Assembly: GCA_001303665.1 (NCBI GenBank) | Contig: LJUF01000009.1 | Coordinates: forward strand, 1-19,790 | Origin: Phycisphaerae bacterium SM23_33 | Lineage (GTDB): Bacteria; Planctomycetota; Phycisphaerae; SM23-33 | Direction of reading: 5' to 3' | Length of the DNA stretch: 19,790 nt | Shown here: positions 14,208 to 19,790 of the stretch, in pieces | Numbering within the stretch: position 1 is the first letter of the stretch | How the letters are laid out: every line of letters begins with the position of its first letter | Notes under the pieces: model-generated | The model's database searches: none | What the model was told of the DNA's origin: nothing | The model's input: only the letters and a program-made list of their open reading frames with translations | Position numbers and translations under genes: made by a program

Positions 14208-15383
14208 ATGACCAGGAAACAGCTGCTGGCGATCGTTGTGGTGGCGGCGGTTACGATCTCGACGGCCGTCGTCGCCAAGCAACAAACGGTGCTGCTCAAG
14301 GACGGGCGCAGGCTCAGCGGCGAGGTCACAAAGACCAAGGACGGCTACGAGATCAAGACCCCTGCCGGCACGGTCGTGCTGGCCGCCCAGGACGTGCTGC
14401 GGGTCGAGGAGGCCGTCACCCCCGGCGAGGAGTTCAAGAAGCGGCTGGCCGCGACCGACCCGCAGGACCCCGAGGCCCTCTACCGGCTGGCCTCCTGGGC
14501 CAGGGACAACGACATGCTGACTGAGGCCCGCGACCTGCTCAAGAAGGTGATGGCCCTGAGCCCGAACCACGAGGGTGCCAGATTGCTGCTGAGGCTCGTC
14601 GAGATCAGCCTGGCCAGCAAGCTGGCGACGGCCACCGCCCAGAGCCAGCCCGAGGCCCCCCTGGTGGACGCCTCCAAGCTGCTGACGATGGAGGACGTGT
14701 ACCGCATCCGCCTGCTGGAGCTGAGCTCGCGTGACCGGCTGTCCATCGAGTTCCGCGACAAGGTGCTGGAGCAGTTCATCGAGGCCATGAGGGGCCGCGA
14801 CGTTCTCAGCCGGGCGGAAGAGAGGCGCTTCAGGGGCTGGGACAGGGTCCGCCAGGCCATGTACATGCTGGACAACACGGACCGGGCCGATACGGCTATT
14901 CGAGACAACATCCTGGTTAAGGGCGATCCGGAAGTGTTCCGGACCTTCCGCGGGCGGATCTGGCCGGTCATCAATGAGAGCTGCGCCAGACCCAGTTGCC
15001 ACGGCGGGGTGAAGGGCGCCGGCCAGTTGAAGCTGTTCGACATGCCCGTCACGGACGATCGGGTCCTGTACACGAACTTTTACATCCTGCACGCCTGGCA
15101 GCGCGACGGACGAAAGCTCATCAACCGGGATCAGCCCGGGAATTCGATGCTGCTTCAGGCCGGCCTGCCCACGCACATCGCCAAGCAGGGCCTGGCCCAT
15201 CCCAAGGAGGTCGTGCCGCCGGTGTTCCCCAGCGAAAGAGACCGCAACTTCCGCGTCATTGAAGAGTGGATACTGACCTTGCGGAGGCCGTTCCTGCCGC
15301 CGGGCTACCGCGTGAGCTACAAGCTGCCGGGCTTGCAGCAGGAGGAGCCCCCGGCCACGACGGCCCCGGCGCCGCTGGAGTGA
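14208..15383 (+). CDS. Exported TPR protein with cytochrome-c-like CX4CH region
   Basis: This is a 391-aa protein. The ATG at 14208 follows AGGTGA and gives a signal peptide (about 1-23, LLAIVVVAAVTISTAVVA). The longer open frame runs through the tRNA and is rejected. Residues 26-68 form the beta-rich module (VLLKDGRRLSGEV... VLRVEE) shared with the genes at 8184 and 16189. TPR-like helices follow at about 75-145 (LYRLASWARDN, ARDLLKKVMAL). The C-terminal part carries Cys259-x4-Cys264-His265-Gly (CARPSCHG) after WPVINES and before QLKLFDMP. This resembles the planctomycete-type cytochrome c layout, except that the spacing is four residues, not two. PGNSMLLQAG further on is typical of such proteins. 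Covalent haem is therefore possible but unproven. It may be co-transcribed with tRNA-Cys. Confidence 0.82.
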   Translation: MTRKQLLAIVVVAAVTISTAVVAKQQTVLLKDGRRLSGEVTKTKDGYEIKTPAGTVVLAAQDVLRVEEAVTPGEEFKKRLAATDPQDPEALYRLASWARDNDMLTEARDLLKKVMALSPNHEGARLLLRLVEISLASKLATATAQSQPEAPLVDASKLLTMEDVYRIRLLELSSRDRLSIEFRDKVLEQFIEAMRGRDVLSRAEERRFRGWDRVRQAMYMLDNTDRADTAIRDNILVKGDPEVFRTFRGRIWPVINESCARPSCHGGVKGAGQLKLFDMPVTDDRVLYTNFYILHAWQRDGRKLINRDQPGNSMLLQAGLPTHIAKQGLAHPKEVVPPVFPSERDRNFRVIEEWILTLRRPFLPPGYRVSYKLPGLQQEEPPATTAPAPLE

Positions 15384-15433
15384 GCTGCCCAAGCCGCCGG
15401 GCGGGGCGGCGGGCGGTCCGGCCCAATCTGGAT

Positions 15434-16072
15434 ATGCCGGTGCAGTATATCTTCCTGTTCATCCTGATCGGGGCACTGGGGATCGGCTTGGTGGTTCTGG
15501 GCCTGATGGGCCTGCACCAGAGGCGCCGGCGGGGCCTCATGGCCAGAGCGGCCCACGAGATGGGGATGAAGTTCTCCGCGGGCGACCCGTTCGACCTCAC
15601 CAGAAGATACTCGGCCTTCGTCCTGTCCTCGGCCGGGCACAGCCAGCGGGCCGAGAACGTGCTCTACGGCCGGTACGAGGGCTGGTACCTGCGGATCTTC
15701 GACTATCACCTGGAGTGCGGCCACGGGCCGCGCCGGCTGACGCGGCGATACAGCGTCATCGTGGCCGACACCGACCTGATCATCCCCTCGGCCCTGATGT
15801 GGCACAGCGACGACGCCGAGCATGCTCCGCTGGCCGCCCGCCGCCCCGTCGGCCGGGTGAGGCAGTGGCTGGTTATCTCGGGCGCGTGGTTTGCCCCCGC
15901 CCTGGCGGAGGCCTTTGCCGACTTTGCCGATCAGCCGGTGGGCCTCCAGACCAACTACGGGTCGGTGATGCTCTGCTCGGCGGCGCGTTTCAAGCCGGCG
16001 GAGCTGCCGGCGAAGATGAATTCGGCCGTGGCCGGACTGTCGGCCCTGCGGGCCGAGGGCGGAGCCCTTTGA
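15434..16072 (+). CDS. Hypothetical membrane-anchored protein
   Basis: This 212-aa protein is not assigned to a named family. An N-terminal TM helix (about 5-27, IFLFILIGALGIGLVVLGL) precedes a basic RRRR segment, so the bulk is predicted to be cytoplasmic. The soluble domain includes ENVLYGRYEGWYLRIFDYH and a later SVIVADTDL strand, a pattern seen in uncharacterised bacterial membrane proteins. No catalytic motif is visible. The ATG at 15434 is the first one before the TM helix; its ribosome site is poor. It starts 50 nt after the cytochrome-like gene, so it is probably in the same transcript. Confidence 0.7.
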   Translation: MPVQYIFLFILIGALGIGLVVLGLMGLHQRRRRGLMARAAHEMGMKFSAGDPFDLTRRYSAFVLSSAGHSQRAENVLYGRYEGWYLRIFDYHLECGHGPRRLTRRYSVIVADTDLIIPSALMWHSDDAEHAPLAARRPVGRVRQWLVISGAWFAPALAEAFADFADQPVGLQTNYGSVMLCSAARFKPAELPAKMNSAVAGLSALRAEGGAL

Positions 16073-16119
16073 GCGACCCTCCCTGCCGGCAGGAAGCGCC
16101 CGGCGCCGCCCAGAGGCTA

Positions 16120-16148
16120 TTGCAGCCCGCAGACCTTTCTGCTACAAA
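16120..16148 (+). promoter_or_regulatory. Possible promoter for the lipoprotein gene
   Basis: TTGCAG (16120-16125) and TACAAA (16143-16148) lie 17 bp apart, about 40 nt before the predicted GTG start. Each box matches the consensus only partly. Confidence 0.42.
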
Positions 16149-16188
16149 CAGGCCCGCCGGATGCAATGCCATGAAGGAGGCCGTGAAC

Positions 16189-17961
16189 GTGCGCTACGCC
16201 GGATGGTTGAAAACGGTGCTGCTGGGGTCGCTGCTGGTGGCCGGGTGTGGGGATTCCGGGAAGGCCGCGGCCAGAAAGAAGCTCGCCGACCGGGTGGATG
16301 AGGCCAGGAGGCTCTACGGCCATGCCGCTAGCACGCTGGCCTATCCGTCCTACGTCGACAAGGTCACCGGGCTGAGCGTCGCCCTGGACGAGACGGTCGT
16401 CCTCAAGGACGGGACACGCCTGGAAGGGCAGGTCACCCGCGTCGGCAGGAAATACCGGATCCAGGCCCGCACCGGCCAAGCCATGGAGGTCTCCGCCGAC
16501 CAGGTAGCCAGGATCGACATGTTCAAAACGCCCGACGCGGACATTGACGTTTCCACCCAGCCGGCACAGACCAGCGAGGCGGTGAAGCTTCTCGACCGGG
16601 CCAGGGGCCTGGTCTCCGACGCCCTCCAGGCCAATCCCAAGGCCTCCCCGGGCGCCAAGGCCGATGCCGAGCAACTGCTGGGGGATATCGAATTCGCAAG
16701 AGGGAATCTGTTGGCCGGGCAGGCCGATCAGCTTCGGCGGCGGGGGGCCGAGCTGCGCGGCCATGCCCGTGCCCTGGTCAACGTCGCCCGCAATCACGCC
16801 GTCCTGATGGATTTCAGCAAGGCCCTGGCGAACATGTCGCGGAAGAAGATCCAGCAGACCCACGACGACGGTCAGAAGGAGCTCGCGGCGGTCAACGCCA
16901 GGATCGACGCGATCGACGTCAAGATCGCTGATAGGCGCAAGCAGATGGCGGCGCTGACGGCCGGCAACGCCGAACTGCTCAAGGAAGTGCAGTCGCTGCG
17001 CGACGAAAGCGAGCGGGAAGGCGGGCCCAAGGGGCTGGAGCTGCTGAAGCAGGCCCACGCCCGGGACAGGACCAGGAACGACAATCAGGCCAAGATTGAC
17101 GCCGCCGTCGGCGAGATCGACAACCTTCTGGTGGACAAGGGCCTGGAGCAGGGCAACGCCGCGGCGGTCCAGGCAAAGCTGGCGGTGATCAAGGCTCACC
17201 TGGCGAGCATGGACGAGCACGCGCAGGCGGCGGAAAAGGCAGCCCAGCAGGCCCAGGCCGACGTGGACCGGACCTTCAAGGACGTGCAGGCCGTCGCCGA
17301 ACGGATCGTGCAGACCTGCCGGGAGGCGGCGGCCAAGGAGCCCGCGGCCCTGAATGCCCTGGCCGCGTCGGCTGGCCACTTCGGCGGGTCGGAGACTCAG
17401 GTACGCGCCGAACGCCAGGCCGCCGAGTCGGTCCAGGGCGAACGGGCCGGGGCCCTCACCGAAGTCGTCAGAGAGCTAGCGGACGACAAGCACCTGGCCG
17501 GCATCGTCGCGGCCGGGGCCTCGGCCGAACTGGCCCAGGGCGAGCTGCGCTCCCAGCAACTGGCGGCGGCCAAGGACAACGCCGCTCTGGCCCAGGCCAT
17601 CACCGAGCTGGCCAAGCAGATAGGCCAGGACCCGCCGGCCGTCGTCGAGCAACTGAAGGCCCCCCTGGCCAATGAGGCTGCAACCCGTCAATCGGCCGTG
17701 AAGAACTACCAGCAGGCCGAGGCCGGCCTGGAACGCGTCGTCCAGACACACCTGAGAGACAGCATCGGCAGGAACACCCTGTGGATCTATCAGGGGCAGT
17801 TGGCAGACACGTACTTGGGGCACTACCGGCTCACCGGAGACGCCGACGTGCTGACCAAGGCCAAGAAGTCCGTGGATGACGCCTTGAGCGGCAGGGAGCA
17901 ATCGGATTACCTGCGTTCGGTGGTCCGGCTGCGGGGGTTGATCGAGGCGGCGGGGGAATAG
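16189..17961 (+). CDS. Coiled-coil lipoprotein with beta-rich module
   Basis: This is a 590-aa predicted lipoprotein. The GTG at 16189 is preferred because a perfect AAGGAGG (16174-16180) lies 8 nt upstream. The in-frame ATG at 16171 would overlap that site; a GTG at 16183 is too close. The N-terminus has a short basic start, a hydrophobic stretch and the lipobox LVAGC with Cys20, so the protein should be lipid-anchored. Residues 68-112 are the beta-rich module (VVLKDGTRLEGQV... QVARID) shared with the genes at 8184 and 14208. A long Ala/Gln/Glu/Lys-rich helical region with heptad character follows, clearest at about 220-330 (ARIDAIDVKIADRRKQ). The C-terminal ~60 residues look TPR-like (YLGHYRLTGDADVLTKAKK). 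A structural envelope role is likely. No enzyme motif is seen. Confidence 0.8.
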   Translation: MRYAGWLKTVLLGSLLVAGCGDSGKAAARKKLADRVDEARRLYGHAASTLAYPSYVDKVTGLSVALDETVVLKDGTRLEGQVTRVGRKYRIQARTGQAMEVSADQVARIDMFKTPDADIDVSTQPAQTSEAVKLLDRARGLVSDALQANPKASPGAKADAEQLLGDIEFARGNLLAGQADQLRRRGAELRGHARALVNVARNHAVLMDFSKALANMSRKKIQQTHDDGQKELAAVNARIDAIDVKIADRRKQMAALTAGNAELLKEVQSLRDESEREGGPKGLELLKQAHARDRTRNDNQAKIDAAVGEIDNLLVDKGLEQGNAAAVQAKLAVIKAHLASMDEHAQAAEKAAQQAQADVDRTFKDVQAVAERIVQTCREAAAKEPAALNALAASAGHFGGSETQVRAERQAAESVQGERAGALTEVVRELADDKHLAGIVAAGASAELAQGELRSQQLAAAKDNAALAQAITELAKQIGQDPPAVVEQLKAPLANEAATRQSAVKNYQQAEAGLERVVQTHLRDSIGRNTLWIYQGQLADTYLGHYRLTGDADVLTKAKKSVDDALSGREQSDYLRSVVRLRGLIEAAGE

Positions 17962-18254
17962 TCTGGGCCTTGGGGTGGGCAATCGCGTGGACACCCGCCG
18001 CCGGTCTGGGCAGTATTTCCCGAAACCTCCCGGCTGAGCGGGCCGAGCCGTCACGGCCTGATTCTCGTAAGACTCTTCAGGACAAAGCCTAACGCTTTGG
18101 GCCGCGCTGCCGGCGGGCTTTGGCACGGGGTGTGCAGACCAACTGTCCATTGCGGAGGCCTGCCGGCCTTCCGCCGGTTGCCTGAGGCGGCTTTCCCCTG
18201 ACGCCGGCCCTTTTGCCCCGGGCCCCAACGCGGCCGTTTATATCACGATTTAGC
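17962..18254. other. Intergenic region without a recognisable gene
   Basis: This is the first part of a 423-nt gap between the lipoprotein and sigma factor genes. Only spurious - strand frames cross it. No RNA gene, T-run terminator or repeat was recognised. TATATC near 18240 is -10-like but lacks a well-spaced -35. The promoter next to it is listed separately. Confidence 0.6.
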
Positions 18255-18283
18255 TTGCGTTCCCACGTCGCCTGGGGCATAAT
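18255..18283 (+). promoter_or_regulatory. Predicted promoter of the sigma factor gene
   Basis: TTGCGT (18255-18260) and CATAAT (18278-18283) are separated by 17 bp. The leader would be about 95 nt long. Confidence 0.6.
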
Positions 18284-18384
18284 AGGTCGGTGAGGTTGGC
18301 AGCTAGGGCTCCGGAACGGATCAGCGGTTCGCGGAACCCGACCCACAGGGCGCCAGCCTCTGGCCGAAGCAAAGGAGTGGAGTG

Positions 18385-19790
18385 ATGCGCGGCTATAAGA
18401 GCAAACCTGTGGGAGAGCTGGCGAAGCAGTTGACCGCCGGCCTGGTGCGCCTCCGGAAGGGGTACGTCGACTCCGCGGAAGCTCTGCTGCGGATCATCAA
18501 GCCCGAGGTGGAGTATCCTTACGAGTTCGTCGTCTACCGCCTGACGGGATACCGTGCGCGCTCAGACACGATGGCTCCGGTGTTGGGGGCCGGGCTTCGG
18601 CATGACCTGCTCCACCTGATTTTGGAGCTTTGCGAAAGCTTCGATCTTCCGGCCGATTCCTACTCCGAGCTGGTCTATGACACCCCCAGCTTGGCGCGGC
18701 GCTTCCGGGTTTCGACCAAGACCGTTCAGCGCTGGCGCCGGCGCGGGCTGGTGGCGCGGAAGCTGGTCTTCGCCGACGGCAAGAAACGAATCGGCTTCCT
18801 TCACAATTCCGTTCGCGCCTTTATCGACCGGCGCCGCCAGGCCATGCTGCGCTCGGTCCGCTTCACCCAGATGACCGACGCCGAACGCCAGGAGATCCTC
18901 CGCCGCGCCAAACGCATCGTCAGCTGCACGGGCTGCTGCCTGCACGAGGTCAGCAAGCGATTGGCGGCCCGCACGGGCAGGGCGGTCGAAACCATTCGAT
19001 ACACCATCCGCCGGCACGACCGCGACAACCCCCACGACGCCATCTTCCCGGACCACGACGCCCCCCTCAACGGTCAGGCCAAGGCCGTCGTCTACCGCTG
19101 CTTCCTCCAGGGCGTGCCCGTGCCGTCGCTGGCGAAACGCTACGGACGCAGCCGGGGCAGCATCTACCGCGTCATCAACGAGATGCGGGCCCGGCAGCTG
19201 CTGAACCGCAGAATCGAGTACGTCTACAACCCGCAGTTCGACCTGCCCGGCGCGGAGGAGCTGATATTGCAGGAGCCTCAGGAGCCTTCCGCCGCAGACG
19301 CCAAGCCGCGGCGGGCGCGGCCGCCGCGGGACCTGCCGCCGTACCTCCAGGCCCTGTATGACCTGCCGCTGCTGACGCCTGCCCGGGAACGGCATCTGTT
19401 CACGAAATACAACTACCTGAAATACAGGGCCGACCAGCTCCGCCGGAAGCTGGACCTCAACCACGTCCGGGCCGCCCACCTGCGCAAGGTCGAGCAGGTC
19501 CTGGTGCAGGCCGACGCCGTCAAGAACCAGATCATCCGCGCGAACCTGCGGCTGGTCGTCTCCATCGCCAAGAAGCACCTGAACGGGCCGCAGACGCTGT
19601 TCGAGCTGATCAGCGACGGCAACATCTCGCTCATGCGCGCCATCGAGAAGTTCGACTGTTCCCGCGGCTTCAAGTTCTCCACCTACGCCTCCTGGGCCAT
19701 CATGAAGAACTTCGCCAGGTCGGTTCCCAGGGAGAAGTACCTGCTGGACCGTTTCATGACCGGCGCCGAGGAGGTGATGGAGCTGGCCGG
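18385..19790 (+). CDS. Sigma-70 family factor with multi-HTH N-terminal extension (partial)
   Basis: The frame is open to the window edge: 468 codons are present and the 3' end is missing. AAAGGAG (18371-18377) lies 7 nt before the ATG. Residues 1-315 are not sigma core. They contain three predicted helix-turn-helix segments: about 101-122 (SLARRFRVSTKTVQRWRRRG), 184-210 (EVSKRLAARTGRAVETIRYT) and 245-268 (SLAKRYGRSRGSIYRVINEM). Then come sigma region 1.2/2.1 from about 318, NLRLVVSIAKK (387-397), the core-binding ELISDGNISLMRAIEKFD (407-424) and region 2.3-2.4 with FSTYASWAIMKN (431-442). The Trp pair of housekeeping factors is W-A here. It should direct RNA polymerase to its own promoter set; regions 3 and 4 lie beyond the window. 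The N-terminal domain may regulate it or add DNA contacts. Confidence 0.88.
   Translation, partial: MRGYKSKPVGELAKQLTAGLVRLRKGYVDSAEALLRIIKPEVEYPYEFVVYRLTGYRARSDTMAPVLGAGLRHDLLHLILELCESFDLPADSYSELVYDTPSLARRFRVSTKTVQRWRRRGLVARKLVFADGKKRIGFLHNSVRAFIDRRRQAMLRSVRFTQMTDAERQEILRRAKRIVSCTGCCLHEVSKRLAARTGRAVETIRYTIRRHDRDNPHDAIFPDHDAPLNGQAKAVVYRCFLQGVPVPSLAKRYGRSRGSIYRVINEMRARQLLNRRIEYVYNPQFDLPGAEELILQEPQEPSAADAKPRRARPPRDLPPYLQALYDLPLLTPARERHLFTKYNYLKYRADQLRRKLDLNHVRAAHLRKVEQVLVQADAVKNQIIRANLRLVVSIAKKHLNGPQTLFELISDGNISLMRAIEKFDCSRGFKFSTYASWAIMKNFARSVPREKYLLDRFMTGAEEVMELA

Noticed and set aside
11129..14338. Very long - strand open frame (over 1000 codons) antisense to the TPR gene
   Set aside because: It mirrors the high third-position GC of the + strand gene. 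Its translation is rich in Leu, Gly, Gln and Val with no domain, and it crosses the tRNA-Cys gene.
13875..15392. Long - strand open frame opposite the cytochrome-like gene
   Set aside because: It is antisense to a gene with signal peptide, TPRs and a Cys motif, also runs through the tRNA-Cys, and has no recognisable domain.
15715..16188. Long 5' extension of the lipoprotein frame into the preceding gene
   Set aside because: It overlaps the membrane-protein gene in another frame; the lipobox and a perfect AAGGAGG fix the start at 16189.
1..19790. CRISPR array, insertion sequence or prophage
   Set aside because: No regularly spaced direct repeats, transposase, integrase or phage structural gene was seen on either strand.

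Overview
This is a high-GC bacterial window, most likely from a Planctomycetota genome and perhaps near Phycisphaerae. Three features suggest this: an N-terminal LEPR-XLL motif on an exported serpin; a sigma-70 family factor with a long helix-turn-helix N-terminal extension; and several exported TPR, VWA and cytochrome-like proteins of the kind common in planctomycetes. The lineage is inferred from family knowledge, because no 16S gene is present. Most genes lie on the + strand. No insertion sequence, phage gene or CRISPR array is visible.

Layout. Positions 1-5753 hold five independent-looking + strand genes: an exported serpin, a Dph6-like PP-loop ATPase, an outer-membrane beta-barrel candidate, a SagB-type nitroreductase and an AAC(3)-family acetyltransferase. 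A GNAT acetyltransferase lies convergently on the - strand, and the two acetyltransferase genes share a hairpin that contains both stop codons. A tRNA-Leu(UAG) sits directly upstream of the GNAT gene. Positions 6365-7053 contain no convincing gene, but they hold a promoter-like pair followed by strong stem-loops (a candidate non-coding RNA) and a doubtful small ORF.

Positions 7054-13957 form a tight run of six genes: a zinc-ribbon/TM/VWA protein, a TPR protein, a TolQ/ExbB/MotA-like protein, two TolR/ExbD-like proteins and an 892-residue exported TPR protein. I read this as a proton-driven cell-envelope machine. One Q-type plus two R-type subunits, with a zinc-ribbon membrane protein, recalls the Myxococcus Agl/Glt motor, but the VWA domain makes it different. 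It is the best candidate for an undescribed system here.

A tRNA-Cys(GCA) with a good promoter follows. Next come an exported TPR/cytochrome-c-like protein with a CX4CH motif, a membrane-anchored hypothetical protein and a coiled-coil lipoprotein. Three exported proteins (genes at 8184, 14208 and 16189) share a small beta-rich module near the N-terminus, which links the VWA/TolQR run to its downstream neighbours. The window ends inside a divergent sigma factor gene.
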